A stretch of 64,000 nucleotides of DNA, from NCBI RefSeq assembly GCF_014250515.1, contig NZ_CP060202.1, positions 679,001 through 743,000 on the forward strand, written 5' to 3'. The notes beneath the pieces are model-generated. The model was not told the DNA's origin, made no database searches, and was given only the letters and a program-made list of their open reading frames with translations. Position 1 is the first letter of the stretch. Each line of letters begins with the position of its first letter. Source of the stretch: Hymenobacter sediminicola. Lineage in GTDB: Bacteria > Bacteroidota > Bacteroidia > Cytophagales > Hymenobacteraceae. Below are positions 31,761 to 40,987 of the stretch, piece after piece. A program made the position numbers and the translations under genes.

Positions 31761-34241
31761 ATGCACTCTTTCCGCTTTCTGGGGCTGATGCTGGTCGTTT
31801 CGGCGCCGGCGCTGGCCCAAACTCCTGCTGCTCCGGCTACTGCCCTGGGCCCGCTCACCGTCGATAAAATCATGCGCGACCCGGCGCAATGGCTGGGTAC
31901 GGCGCCTTCCAACGTGTATTGGGGCGAGGACGGCCGACGCATCTACTTCAGCTGGAACCCCGACAAAGACCGCCGCGACTCGCTGTATCAGGTGGCCCCG
32001 ACAGGCACTGCGGCGCCGCGCAAAGTAAGCTGGCGCGAGCAGCGCACGTTGCCTGCTAGCACCGGCGAATACGATGCGGCCTACACGCGTAAGGTCTACG
32101 AGAAAGAAGGCGACATCTATCTGCTGGACCTTAAAACCCAGAAAACACGCCGCATCACAAACACCGCGGAGCGCGAAACCGAGCCGAACTTTGCGCTGCG
32201 GGGCAAACTGGTAAGCTACGTACGCAGCCAGAACCTCTACACCTGGGACCCGGCTACTGGCGAAACCACTCAGCGCACCGACTTCCGTAAAGGCAGTAAG
32301 CCCGCCAACGGCCAGCCCAACGATAAGTCGGAGCGCTATCTGCGGGCCCAGCAGCTGGCTTTGTTCGACGTAATTCGGCAGAAAGACCAGGACCGGCAGG
32401 CGCGGGAGCGGCAGCAAAAAGCCCTGGCCAAGCTGCGTCCCAAGGCCATTTACATCGGCCAGCAGCAGATAGACAACCTGCAGCTCAGCCCCGATGGCCG
32501 CTACGTAACCTACACGCTGATGCAGGAGCCTTCCAGCGAGAAGGTAGCACTAGTGCCCAGCTTTGTGACGGCCTCCGGCTTCACCGAGGATATTTCGACC
32601 CGCACGAAAGTGGGCGCGCCCCAGACTGCCTACGAACTGGGCATGTACGACGTGGCCCGCGACACGACATTCGTACTGGGCTACCGGGAGCTGAAAGGCC
32701 TTGATGAGCAGCCTGCTTACCGCAAGGAATACCAGATGCCGGCCAAAGCGCCCATGCCCGCCGACTCGGCCAAGGCAGCGGCCACGGCCAAAAAGGAAAA
32801 GCCTGCTAACGAGCTGCGCCGCGTGCAGCCGTTCGGGCCGTTCTGGTCCGAGGACGGGCAGCGGGCGTTTCTGGTGGTGCGCTCCACTGATAATAAGGAC
32901 CGGTGGATTGTAGCTCTAGACCCGGCGGCGCAGAAAATTACGCTGCTGGACCGCCAGCGCGACGAGGCTTGGATCAACGGTCCGGGCATCGGCTACGGGG
33001 CCGGCAACGTGGGCTGGCTGCCCGACAACCGCCGCGTGTGGTTCCAGAGCGAGGAAACCGGCTACTCCCACCTCTACACTGTAGACGTAACCAGCGGGCA
33101 GAAAAAAGCCCTGACCAGCGGCAAGTTTGAAATCCAGAAAGCTCAGCTCAGCCGCGACAACAAAACGTGGTACCTGACGGCCAACGCCACACACCCCGGC
33201 GAGCAGCAGTTTTACCACATGCGCTTGGAAGGCGGCCCACTGCAGCAGATTACCAGCAGCGCTGGCGCCAATGAGGTGACCGTGTCGCCGGACGGCCGCA
33301 CGCTGGCCGTGCGCTACAGCTACGCCAACAAGCCCTGGGAGCTGTTCGTGATGGACAACAAAGCCGGCTCCAAAATGCGGCAACTGACGCGTAGCACCAC
33401 GCCGGAGTTTGAAAGCTACCCCTGGCGCGACCCGGAAATCGTGACTATCAAGGCCCGCGACGGGGCCGACGTGTACGCCCGCCTCTACCGCCCCGCCAAT
33501 GCCGTAGCGCAGGGTCCAGCCGTGATTTTTGTGCACGGCGCCGGCTACCTGCAAAACGCGCACAAATGGTGGAGCCAGTATTCCCGCGAATACATGTTCC
33601 ACAACCTGCTGGTTGATAAAGGCTACACGGTGCTCGATATCGACTACCGCGGCTCGGCCGGCTACGGCCGCGACGTGCGCACCGGTATCTACCGCTATAT
33701 GGGTGGCAAAGACCTCACCGACCACGTGGACGGTGCCAAAATGCTCACGGAAAAATACGGCGTCAGCGCGCAGCGCATCGGCATTTACGGCGGTAGCTAC
33801 GGTGGTTTTATCACGCTGATGGCCATGTTCACGCAGCCCGACGTATTTCGGGCTGGCGCGGCCCTGCGCTCCGTCACGGACTGGGCGCACTACAACCACG
33901 GCTACACCGACAACATCCTCAACGAGCCCTACAACGACTCACTGGCCTATGCCCGCTCCTCGCCCATCAACTACGCCAGCGGCCTGAAAGGGGCACTGCT
34001 CATGTGCCACGGGATGGTTGATACGAACGTGCATTTCCAGGACATTGTGCGCCTTTCGCAGCGTCTTATCGAGTTGAAAAAAGAGAATTGGGAGCTGGCC
34101 GTGTACCCCGTGGAAGACCACGGCTTCGTGGAGCCTTCTTCCTGGACCGACGAGTATAAGCGCATCCTGAAGCTGTTCGAAACCAACCTGAAGCCTGCTG
34201 AGCCCATACTAGGAGGTGGCACCGGCAGCGGCACCCATTAG
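31761..34241 (+). CDS. S9-family peptidase (prolyl oligopeptidase/DPP4-like)
   Basis: An 826-residue secreted peptidase. A signal peptide (MHSFRFLGLMLVVSAPALA) precedes a beta-propeller of DPP4 type (about 30-590, with repeated DGR/EDG blade motifs), then the alpha/beta-hydrolase domain. The catalytic Ser is in IGIYGGSYGGFITLM, the Asp in CHGMVDTNVHFQD and the His in VEDHGFVEP. It cleaves peptides after Pro/Ala-type residues in the periplasm. The ATG at 31761 was chosen. A TAGTTTTG box at 31750-31757 sits immediately upstream, so the message would be leaderless. The stop lies six bases before the next gene. Confidence 0.92.
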   Translation: MHSFRFLGLMLVVSAPALAQTPAAPATALGPLTVDKIMRDPAQWLGTAPSNVYWGEDGRRIYFSWNPDKDRRDSLYQVAPTGTAAPRKVSWREQRTLPASTGEYDAAYTRKVYEKEGDIYLLDLKTQKTRRITNTAERETEPNFALRGKLVSYVRSQNLYTWDPATGETTQRTDFRKGSKPANGQPNDKSERYLRAQQLALFDVIRQKDQDRQARERQQKALAKLRPKAIYIGQQQIDNLQLSPDGRYVTYTLMQEPSSEKVALVPSFVTASGFTEDISTRTKVGAPQTAYELGMYDVARDTTFVLGYRELKGLDEQPAYRKEYQMPAKAPMPADSAKAAATAKKEKPANELRRVQPFGPFWSEDGQRAFLVVRSTDNKDRWIVALDPAAQKITLLDRQRDEAWINGPGIGYGAGNVGWLPDNRRVWFQSEETGYSHLYTVDVTSGQKKALTSGKFEIQKAQLSRDNKTWYLTANATHPGEQQFYHMRLEGGPLQQITSSAGANEVTVSPDGRTLAVRYSYANKPWELFVMDNKAGSKMRQLTRSTTPEFESYPWRDPEIVTIKARDGADVYARLYRPANAVAQGPAVIFVHGAGYLQNAHKWWSQYSREYMFHNLLVDKGYTVLDIDYRGSAGYGRDVRTGIYRYMGGKDLTDHVDGAKMLTEKYGVSAQRIGIYGGSYGGFITLMAMFTQPDVFRAGAALRSVTDWAHYNHGYTDNILNEPYNDSLAYARSSPINYASGLKGALLMCHGMVDTNVHFQDIVRLSQRLIELKKENWELAVYPVEDHGFVEPSSWTDEYKRILKLFETNLKPAEPILGGGTGSGTH

Positions 34242-34247
34242 CGCGTA

Positions 34248-35501
34248 ATGCCGGCTCGCCTTCCCAGACGTATCCTTGTGCTGACTGTCCTGATTTTGGG
34301 CAGTGCCTTGTCGTTTCTGTTTTCGCCGCCACCCCAAACGCCCGATGAGTTCTGGGGGCTCTATATTCCGCTGGGAGAACAGGCTGGGTTCATTCTCAAC
34401 AAAGATTCCTACGGCTACATTCAGGCGGCTGAAGAGCCCGGCCGACTACTGCAGCAAAACGAAGAACGTCAGTCGAGGCCGCTGTATGTGCTGCTGGGCA
34501 CGGCACTTGGGTACCCGTTGCGCGCAGTCCTGCCCATCTTGGTGGATGAGGCCAGCGTGCGGGCCGCCGTCGGGCCCGATGTGCCCTTGTCCGACCGTGC
34601 GCTGATTGGCTTCTATCCGGCTTTCGTGCTGCTGAACTTCGGGGTGCTGCTGACGTCGTTGCTGCTGTTTGTGCGGCTCTACTCGCCGCTTACAAAAGGC
34701 ACGGGCAACCTGCTGACACTGGGCTGTCTGCTGGTGTTCCTGGTGTCAAATCCTATTGTAAAGGCCTTTTTCTGGACCGCGCACCAGCAGATGTTTTGCT
34801 TCTTTACGCCACTGTTTTGCCTATGGCTGCTGGAGCGGTTTCGGCAACGGCCGCCGCGCCCAGTGCAGTGGTTAGGTTGGGCTCTGGCTACCGGACTGTT
34901 GCCGCTTGTTTACGGCAATTTTGTGCTGGTGCTGCCCGTACTGCTTTACGCGCTGGGGCGGCAGTCTGGCCAGCGCTGGCCACGAAAACAGATGTGGAGT
35001 TTAGCCGCTGGCACAGTGTTACTTTTCCTGCTACCTACCGTCGGCTGGATACTGCTGCTGAAACTCCGGGGGGTAACGTACTACAACCACGAAATGGCGC
35101 GCTACCACCAACTGGTGTGGCTGGCAGAGGCCGCCCAGACGTCTCCCGCAGAATTTCTGACCACAGTTGGGCAAAAGCTGCTGGAGTTTGCCGGTACGCT
35201 GTCTGGTCTGGTAGGCTGGCTGCTGGCAGTACCACTTTTATGGTTGGCGGCCCGGAGGCGCAGGCAACCGATGACGCCAGTGGTGGCAGATGCTGTTTTC
35301 CTGCTGCTGCTGTTTGGGGCGTTTTTAGCGGCACTAGGCTACTACAATGAGCGGCTCACGTTCACGCTACAGCCACTACTACTCTGCCTAAGCGCGGCTG
35401 CGCTGGCCCACCTGCAAGGGCTGGGCCAGCGCATAGGCTTGGTGGTAACGGTACTAGCTTGGCATACCTATCAAGTCCTGTCGTACGGGCCGTTTTCCTG
35501 A
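34248..35501 (+). CDS. Multi-pass membrane protein, possible GT-C-type glycosyltransferase
   Basis: A 417-residue protein with about ten hydrophobic segments and a conserved-looking first extracytoplasmic loop (PPPQTPDEFWGLYIPLGE) containing an acidic pair, which is common in GT-C glycosyltransferases. No other motif supports that assignment. The gene starts six bases after the S9 peptidase stop, so the two are likely cotranscribed. Confidence 0.55.
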   Translation: MPARLPRRILVLTVLILGSALSFLFSPPPQTPDEFWGLYIPLGEQAGFILNKDSYGYIQAAEEPGRLLQQNEERQSRPLYVLLGTALGYPLRAVLPILVDEASVRAAVGPDVPLSDRALIGFYPAFVLLNFGVLLTSLLLFVRLYSPLTKGTGNLLTLGCLLVFLVSNPIVKAFFWTAHQQMFCFFTPLFCLWLLERFRQRPPRPVQWLGWALATGLLPLVYGNFVLVLPVLLYALGRQSGQRWPRKQMWSLAAGTVLLFLLPTVGWILLLKLRGVTYYNHEMARYHQLVWLAEAAQTSPAEFLTTVGQKLLEFAGTLSGLVGWLLAVPLLWLAARRRRQPMTPVVADAVFLLLLFGAFLAALGYYNERLTFTLQPLLLCLSAAALAHLQGLGQRIGLVVTVLAWHTYQVLSYGPFS

Positions 35502-35506
35502 TGCTG

Positions 35507-36334
35507 CTAGAGCCTCTTGGTCAGGGCAAGGCCAGAGTAGGAGTAGCCATTCGCGTTGAGGCCCTGCACCGGGCTTACGCTGTACGTGTTGCCGGTTTTC
35601 TTGTGCAGCTGTGGCACCAGAACACCGGCCGTAGCACCTACAGCAAGCCCTAAAAGGTTATCGGAGAGAAAGTGCTTGCCGGCTTCCAGGCGCGTATAAG
35701 CCTCCGCCACAGACACCACGGTGGCCGCCGTCCAGATAAATGGCTCGGCCTTGGAGCCGGGGTGAAAGTCGTGGTATACTTTGGCGGCAAAGAAGGTAGC
35801 CGCCGCCGTATGGGCCGTGTGGCCGGCAAAGAACGAGTTGGTAGAAATCTTGCTGTTGCGGCTGCCTCCGCCCTCGGTGCCATACAGGAAGGGCCGGTAG
35901 CGCGTCACGTTGCCAATAGTCATGGTGAAGGTAGCATCGGCGGCCAGCATGCTCTGCAGATACAGCCCCAGTACTTGCCCGTAGCGGCTTCGCACATCGG
36001 AGTCCAGCGCCAGCAAGCCCGGCGCAATCAGCAATGAAGGGTATACAATCAGGTCACCGGCCGTCTGGGCCCGCTCACTGTAGTAGCCCGCCGAAAACCG
36101 GTCGAACTTGGGAATGTCGTTTTTGTTGAGAGCAGCCAGCTGAGCATCGGTCAAACCGTCCTTTGTCTGCACCAAAAGCAAGCCCGTAATACTGAGCGCC
36201 CCCAGACCCGCTGATATGGGGCCATCTACGGCGAAACGGGTGTGGTAGGGAGATGGCGCTTTCTGCGCATGCGCTTCAGGAGAGCCGGTGGCCAGCAGAC
36301 CAACCGCCAGCACGAGAGTGGAAATTTGCTTCAT
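35507..36334 (-). CDS. PAP2-family phosphatase
   Basis: A 275-residue secreted or membrane protein with a signal peptide (MKQISTLVLAVGLLATGSPE). The acid-phosphatase signatures are present: VTRYRPFLYG (C1), NSFFAGHTAHTAAAT (C2, with the general-acid His) and EAYTRLEAGKHFLSDNLLG (C3, with nucleophile His and Asp). Likely substrates are lipid phosphates such as undecaprenyl pyrophosphate or phosphatidate. The ATG at 36334 starts the signal peptide. Confidence 0.88.
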   Translation of the reverse strand: MKQISTLVLAVGLLATGSPEAHAQKAPSPYHTRFAVDGPISAGLGALSITGLLLVQTKDGLTDAQLAALNKNDIPKFDRFSAGYYSERAQTAGDLIVYPSLLIAPGLLALDSDVRSRYGQVLGLYLQSMLAADATFTMTIGNVTRYRPFLYGTEGGGSRNSKISTNSFFAGHTAHTAAATFFAAKVYHDFHPGSKAEPFIWTAATVVSVAEAYTRLEAGKHFLSDNLLGLAVGATAGVLVPQLHKKTGNTYSVSPVQGLNANGYSYSGLALTKRL

Positions 36335-36456
36335 AGGGCAATAGAGAGGGAAAGTAGCGCTACAACGGAAAAGATATTGTGGAGGTTGACCCGCCACCGA
36401 TTCTCGCTACCACATTTCCTTCCGGAGCAAATAGCCAGCAACTCCTAACTAAATAG

Positions 36457-36503
36457 TAGCTTTGTAGCCCTGCTACCACAGCAGGGCAGGGGCTGCCGGC
36501 CCC
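36457..36503 (+). promoter_or_regulatory. metK leader: -7 box and two hairpins
   Basis: TAGCTTTG (36457-36464) fits the -7 consensus but has no clear TTTG upstream. Two adjacent hairpins follow: CCCTGCT/AGCAGGG (36468-36486) and GGGGC/GCCCC (36489-36503). They would form the 5' part of the metK leader. I do not recognise a known SAM riboswitch class in them. Confidence 0.4.
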
Positions 36504-36527
36504 TTGTGTACTCTACCTTACAAGCTG

Positions 36528-37790
36528 ATGCCGTACCTGTTCACTTCCGAATCTGTTTCGGAAGGCCACCCCGATAAAGTAGCCGACCAGATTTCTGACG
36601 CTATCCTCGACGAGTATCTCCGCCAGGACCCCGCCTCCAAAGTAGCCTGCGAAACACTCGTAACAACGGATTTTGCACTGGTTGCCGGCGAAATTAAATC
36701 GAAGGCCCATGTAGAGGCGGAACCCATTATCCGGGAAGTTATCCGCCGTATTGGCTATAACAAGCCCGAGTACCTTTTCAACGCCGACACCTGCGAGGTC
36801 ATGAACCGCCTGCATGAGCAGTCGGCCGATATCAACCAGGGCGTGGAGCGCGCCAGCGACGAAGAACAGGGCGCCGGCGACCAAGGCATGATGTTCGGTT
36901 ACGCCACCAAGGAAACGGCTAACTACATGCCGCTGGCCCTGGATCTGTCGCACCGCTTGCTGCAGGAACTGTCCAAGATTCGTCGCGAAGGCAAGGAAAT
37001 GACGTACCTGCGTCCTGATGCCAAAAGCCAGGTTACCATTCGCTACGCTGACGACAACACGCCGGAAGCCATTGAAACCATTGTGGTGAGCACGCAGCAC
37101 GATGAGTTCAATCAGGACGAGCAAACCATGCTCAAGCAGATTGAGCAGGACATCAAAACCATTTTGGTGCCCCGCGTGAAGGCGCAGTTGGGTAGTGAGG
37201 TACAGAGCCTGTTCACCGATTCTATCATCTACCATATCAACCCTACCGGCAAGTTCGTTATCGGGGGGCCTCACGGCGATTCTGGCCTGACCGGCCGCAA
37301 GATCATCGTGGATACCTATGGTGGCAAAGGTGCCCACGGTGGCGGTGCTTTCTCGGGTAAGGACTCCAGCAAAGTAGACCGTTCGGCCGCCTATGCCGCC
37401 CGCCACATTGCCAAAAACCTAGTAGCTGCCGGCGTTGCCGACCAAGTGCTGGTTCAGGTAGCTTACGCCATTGGGGTAGCGAAGCCAGTAGGCGTATTCG
37501 TGACAACCTACGGAACCACCAACGCCAGCAATGGCCACGGCGAAAAGCTCACCGACGGTCAGATTGCCGAGAAGGTGCAGAACCTGTTCGACCTGCGCCC
37601 TTATGCTATTGTGCAGCGCTTGGGTCTGCGCAACCCTATTTTCAGCGAATCGGCAGCGTATGGTCACATGGGCCGCCAGCCCGGTACCAAGCAGGTGCAG
37701 GATGCTAACGGCAGCACCCGTACCGTGGAAACCTTCACCTGGGAAAAGCTCGATTACGTCGACAAGATCAAAGCGGAGTTTGGCCTATAG
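36528..37790 (+). CDS. metK: S-adenosylmethionine synthetase
   Basis: A 420-residue enzyme making SAM from methionine and ATP. Family motifs: SESVSEGHPDKVADQISDAI (N-terminus), GDQGMMFGYATKE (the signature hexapeptide region), GGPHGDSGLTGRKIIVDTYG and GGGAFSGKDSSKVDRSAAYA. It is full length. The ATG at 36528 begins the conserved sequence; a GTG at 36504 lies upstream. It is a single gene ending at a strong bidirectional terminator. Confidence 0.97.
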   Translation: MPYLFTSESVSEGHPDKVADQISDAILDEYLRQDPASKVACETLVTTDFALVAGEIKSKAHVEAEPIIREVIRRIGYNKPEYLFNADTCEVMNRLHEQSADINQGVERASDEEQGAGDQGMMFGYATKETANYMPLALDLSHRLLQELSKIRREGKEMTYLRPDAKSQVTIRYADDNTPEAIETIVVSTQHDEFNQDEQTMLKQIEQDIKTILVPRVKAQLGSEVQSLFTDSIIYHINPTGKFVIGGPHGDSGLTGRKIIVDTYGGKGAHGGGAFSGKDSSKVDRSAAYAARHIAKNLVAAGVADQVLVQVAYAIGVAKPVGVFVTTYGTTNASNGHGEKLTDGQIAEKVQNLFDLRPYAIVQRLGLRNPIFSESAAYGHMGRQPGTKQVQDANGSTRTVETFTWEKLDYVDKIKAEFGL

Positions 37791-37810
37791 GAGCCAATCT
37801 GCAACCGTTT

Positions 37811-37861
37811 ACTACAACAGAAAGCCCCGCCTGATCATCAGGTGGGGCTTTCTGTTGTAGT
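37811..37861. terminator. Bidirectional terminator between metK and hpf
   Basis: A 51-base near-perfect palindrome: ACTACAACAGAAAGCCCC and GGGGCTTTCTGTTGTAGT around GCCTGATCATCAGGT. It ends both the plus-strand metK and the minus-strand xerC-hpf transcripts. Confidence 0.92.
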
Positions 37862-37872
37862 AGGTAGTAAGA

Positions 37873-38172
37873 CTAGTGAGTAAGCAGCTTTTCCTTATGC
37901 TTCGTAATCTGGCGTTTCAGGCTGTCAGCCGCCGCGTCGGCTGCCGCTTCAAACGAAGGCGCATCTTCCTGCGAAAACAACGTAGCGCCAGGTACAAACA
38001 GCTTTACTTCTACAGTTTTGTTGGCAATACCATCTTTATTATTCAGCTTCAGAATCACTTCACCTTCCGTGACACGGTCATAAAAGGTTTCGAGCTTGTC
38101 GAGGCGTTTCTGGATGAAATCGAGCAGTTTTTGGTCGGCGTCGAAGTGCACCGAATGCATCTGTACTTTCAT
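37873..38172 (-). CDS. hpf: Ribosome hibernation promoting factor (short HPF/RaiA)
   Basis: A 99-residue short-form HPF/YfiA protein that binds the 30S A/P site and idles ribosomes in slow growth. The N-terminal MKVQMHSVHFDADQKLLDFI and the VEVKLFVPGATLFSQED segment are typical, and the C-terminal helix (DAAADSLKRQITKHKEKLL) is complete. The long-form dimerisation domain is absent. It follows xerC on the minus strand by 38 bases. Confidence 0.93.
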   Translation of the reverse strand: MKVQMHSVHFDADQKLLDFIQKRLDKLETFYDRVTEGEVILKLNNKDGIANKTVEVKLFVPGATLFSQEDAPSFEAAADAAADSLKRQITKHKEKLLTH

Positions 38173-38210
38173 CGTTCGTAGGGTTTGGGAGTAAGAAAAA
38201 GGAACACAAC

Positions 38211-39098
38211 TCAGGCCTTGGGATGGGCCTGTTCAAAGACTGATTTCAGCTTGTCGATGGACAAGTGGGTGTAGACTTGCGTGGCGGCCAGATTCGCGTG
38301 GCCCAATAACTCTTTAATGGCGTTCAGATCAGCGCCTTTGTTCAGCAAATGCGTGGCAAAGGAGTGACGTAGCACGTGCGGATGCTGCTGCGACGAAGCA
38401 GTCGTTATCTGACTCAAATAGTGCTTCACAGTTCGATACACTAGTTTTTCATACAACGGTTCACCTTTGTCCGTAACGAGGAGTGCCGGCTGGGCGTTGC
38501 CTTCTGGACCAAACTCGCGTTTGCGAAATGCTATATAGTTGGTAAGCACAACCACCAGTGTGGGGTTGAGCGGCACGATGCGCTGCTTGTTGCCTTTGCC
38601 TGTAACCCGCACTGTGCGCCCCGGCAGGCTCACATCATCCGGCCGAATCCCGATTAGCTCCGAAAGGCGGATTCCGGTGCCATAGAGCAGTTCCAATACT
38701 AGCTGGTCGCGGATACCTGCAAACGTGTCCGGAAACTCAAAAGAGTTAAGCAACCCATTGAGGCTATCCTCCGGCACGAAGTCGGGCAGCTTCTTCGCCA
38801 TTTTGGGTGCTTTGATGCGCAGCATCGGGTTTCTGCTGATAACTCCGGTGGTCAGCAGAAACTTGAAGTAGGAGCGTAAGCAGGCAATCTTACGGTTGAC
38901 GGTGCGCGGATCGAGGTCCTGCTGCATCAGCGTCACCACCCACGAGCGGATAAGCGTATGGTCGGCCTGCGCAGGCTCAGCTAATTCATAGGTATTCTTG
39001 AGATAGGTGGCAAACTGCCGCATATCTGTCTGGTAAGAGAGCAGCGTGTGCGGGCTGTAGCGCCGCTCAGACCGCAGGTAGTTGAAAAATAAATCCAT
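38211..39098 (-). CDS. xerC: Tyrosine recombinase XerC/XerD-like
   Basis: A 295-residue recombinase. A core-binding SAM-like N-domain (1-100) precedes the catalytic domain with Arg in GTGIRLSELIGI, Lys in TGKGNKQRIVPL, HVLRHSFATHLL (His-x-x-Arg), GHANLAATQVYTHLS (His and the nucleophile Tyr). It probably resolves chromosome dimers. The rpsU-xerC-hpf order is common in Bacteroidota. The transposon is about 30 kb away, so this is not its integrase. Confidence 0.92.
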   Translation of the reverse strand: MDLFFNYLRSERRYSPHTLLSYQTDMRQFATYLKNTYELAEPAQADHTLIRSWVVTLMQQDLDPRTVNRKIACLRSYFKFLLTTGVISRNPMLRIKAPKMAKKLPDFVPEDSLNGLLNSFEFPDTFAGIRDQLVLELLYGTGIRLSELIGIRPDDVSLPGRTVRVTGKGNKQRIVPLNPTLVVVLTNYIAFRKREFGPEGNAQPALLVTDKGEPLYEKLVYRTVKHYLSQITTASSQQHPHVLRHSFATHLLNKGADLNAIKELLGHANLAATQVYTHLSIDKLKSVFEQAHPKA

Positions 39099-39177
39099 AC
39101 ATCGGAGCCCGGCCGCTAGGGCCGGATAACCAATGTATGGATTTCGGCGGAAGAAAAAAACCGCAACCGTATGTACG

Positions 39178-39223
39178 CGAAAAAACCGGCTGACGCACCA
39201 GAAAAGGGCATCAGCCGGTTTTT
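39178..39223 (-). terminator. Terminator after rpsU
   Basis: CCGGCTGA pairs with TCAGCCGG across a 17-base loop, with A-runs on one side and T5 on the other. It separates rpsU from xerC on the minus strand. Confidence 0.8.
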
Positions 39224-39243
39224 AATCCGGAAGGGGCAGAACG

Positions 39244-39441
39244 CTAGGCGTTGTTGTCGTTGCCGTAGGTCACCTGCTTGTAGATGGCCTTCTGCTTCTG
39301 CTTACGGTTGGTGATGGAAGGCTTCTGGAAAAACGTGCGACGACGCAGTTCTTTCAGAACGCCCGTGCGCTCAAACTTCTTCTTGAAACGCTTGAGGGCG
39401 CGGTCAACCGACTCGTTTTCCTTGATTTGTACGATGATCAT
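39244..39441 (-). CDS. rpsU: 30S ribosomal protein S21
   Basis: A 65-residue S21: [38 protein letters not shown] and a basic tail. A TATCTTTG box lies on the minus strand at 39479-39486. In Bacteroidota, S21 is one of the proteins thought to tune anti-Shine-Dalgarno access. Confidence 0.97.
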   Translation of the reverse strand: MIIVQIKENESVDRALKRFKKKFERTGVLKELRRRTFFQKPSITNRKQKQKAIYKQVTYGNDNNA

Positions 39442-39612
39442 ATGTCAGTGGGGTTGAAAACTCTTCTATGAAGGGCCGCAAAGATAATCAGAGAGTTGGA
39501 AGATTAAAAACGGATTACTCGGATTTTTGTCTGATTGGCCCTAAAGGCGGCCGATGGCTTGTTTGCCTACGAATTTCTGCAAATACGCATCGGCTGCTTC
39601 CACCGCAACTAC

Positions 39613-40752
39613 TTACTTGAGCAGGGTCCGGGCAATGACGAGCTTCTGAATTTCAGAGGTGCCCTCGCCGATGGTGCACAGTTTGGCGTCGCGGTAGTAT
39701 TTCTCGGCCGGATAGTCCTTGGTATAGCCGTAGCCTCCAAAGATTTGCACGCCCTCATTTGCAACGCGCACCGACACTTCCGAAGCATAGAGCTTGGCCA
39801 TTGCCGACTCCTTATTCACGCTCAGACCCCGGTCCTTCATGTCGGCTGCTCGGTAGGTGAGCAAAGAAGCCGCCTCGATTTCCGTTGCCATATCGGCCAG
39901 TTTAAAGCTGATGCCCTGGAAATTGCTGATGGGCTGGTTGAACTGATACCGCTCCTTGGAATATTGCAGAGCTGCTTCGTAAGCACCTTGTGCAATGCCT
40001 AAGCTAAGTGCCGCAATGCTGATACGGCCACCGTCCAACACCTTAAGCGCCTGCACAAATCCATCACCAACTTGCCCAATGACATTCTCTTTGGGTACGC
40101 GGCAATCAGTGAAGATGAGTTCTGTGGTTTCAGAAGCTCTCATTCCTAGCTTATCTTCCTTGCGGCCCGCCGCGAAACCAGGTGTGCCACGCTCGATGAT
40201 GAAGGCCGTCATGGCCCGCGAGTCGCCTACTTCGCCAGTACGGGCAATAACGACGGCGACGTTGCCGGTTTTGCCATGCGTGATGAAGTTTTTGGCACCG
40301 TTCAGTACGTAATGGTCGCCGTCTTCAACGGCCACGGTCCGCATGTTGCCGGCATCAGAACCCGTATTGGGTTCGGTGAGGCCCCAGGCTCCAATCCATT
40401 CGCCGGAAGCCAGCTTAGGCAAATACTTGCGCTTTTGCTCCTCGGAAGCATGCTGCAGAATATGGCCGGTGCAAAGTGAGTTATGTGCTGCCATGCTCAG
40501 GCCGATGCTGCCATCTATCTTCGACAGTTCAGCAATAGCCGTCACGTATTCAGTGTAGCCAAACCCAGCACCACCGTATTCCTGCGGCACCAGTACACCC
40601 ATCAGGCCCATTTCGCCCAGCTTGTGAAACACTTCCACGGGAAATTCCTGGCTTTCGTCCCACTTCATCATGTGGGGCTTGATGTGTTGCGCGCCAAAGT
40701 CGCGCACCATCTGGGCAATCATTGTCTGGTTTTCGGTAGCTACCAGTTCCAT
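39613..40752 (-). CDS. Acyl-CoA dehydrogenase
   Basis: A 379-residue FAD flavoenzyme of the short/branched-chain type, oxidising acyl-CoA to enoyl-CoA in beta-oxidation or branched-chain amino acid breakdown. Motifs: [15 protein letters not shown] (FAD/substrate), [20 protein letters not shown] and [19 protein letters not shown], whose Glu after Gly is the catalytic base. The ATG at 40752 is used. It is isolated on the minus strand, divergent from the capsule operon. Confidence 0.93.
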   Translation of the reverse strand: MELVATENQTMIAQMVRDFGAQHIKPHMMKWDESQEFPVEVFHKLGEMGLMGVLVPQEYGGAGFGYTEYVTAIAELSKIDGSIGLSMAAHNSLCTGHILQHASEEQKRKYLPKLASGEWIGAWGLTEPNTGSDAGNMRTVAVEDGDHYVLNGAKNFITHGKTGNVAVVIARTGEVGDSRAMTAFIIERGTPGFAAGRKEDKLGMRASETTELIFTDCRVPKENVIGQVGDGFVQALKVLDGGRISIAALSLGIAQGAYEAALQYSKERYQFNQPISNFQGISFKLADMATEIEAASLLTYRAADMKDRGLSVNKESAMAKLYASEVSVRVANEGVQIFGGYGYTKDYPAEKYYRDAKLCTIGEGTSEIQKLVIARTLLK

Positions 40753-40874
40753 GGGCAAAAGAATGAAGGTGGTGGGAATTAGAAGTATAACCGGTAAGGG
40801 CCGGTTTTGGGTCCGCGAAAGTACGATTTTGGCCGCGCCCAGCCATGTGCAGAATTCCGGTCGGTGGACCCAAT

Positions 40875-40906
40875 TTTGAAAGGGGGCGCCAATTCGGTTA
40901 ACTTTG
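40875..40906 (+). promoter_or_regulatory. Promoter of the polysaccharide export operon
   Basis: TTTG (40875-40878), a 20-base spacer, then TAACTTTG (40899-40906), a clean fit to the Bacteroidota consensus. It gives a leader of about 75 bases before the Wza-like gene. Confidence 0.78.
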
Positions 40907-40987
40907 AAGGTTTTTCAGAGAATCTTCCGTAGTTGGACGTCGCCTTGCCAGGGCCCGTTCCGTAACTTTTTGGCTCCTTCAGCCTGC

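Noticed and set aside
36429..36527. Known SAM riboswitch before metK
   Set aside because: Only two simple hairpins can be drawn; the conserved cores of the known SAM classes were not recognised.
38211..39098. Tyrosine recombinase as the integrase of a mobile island
   Set aside because: It sits in the conserved rpsU-xerC-hpf context and has full XerC character.
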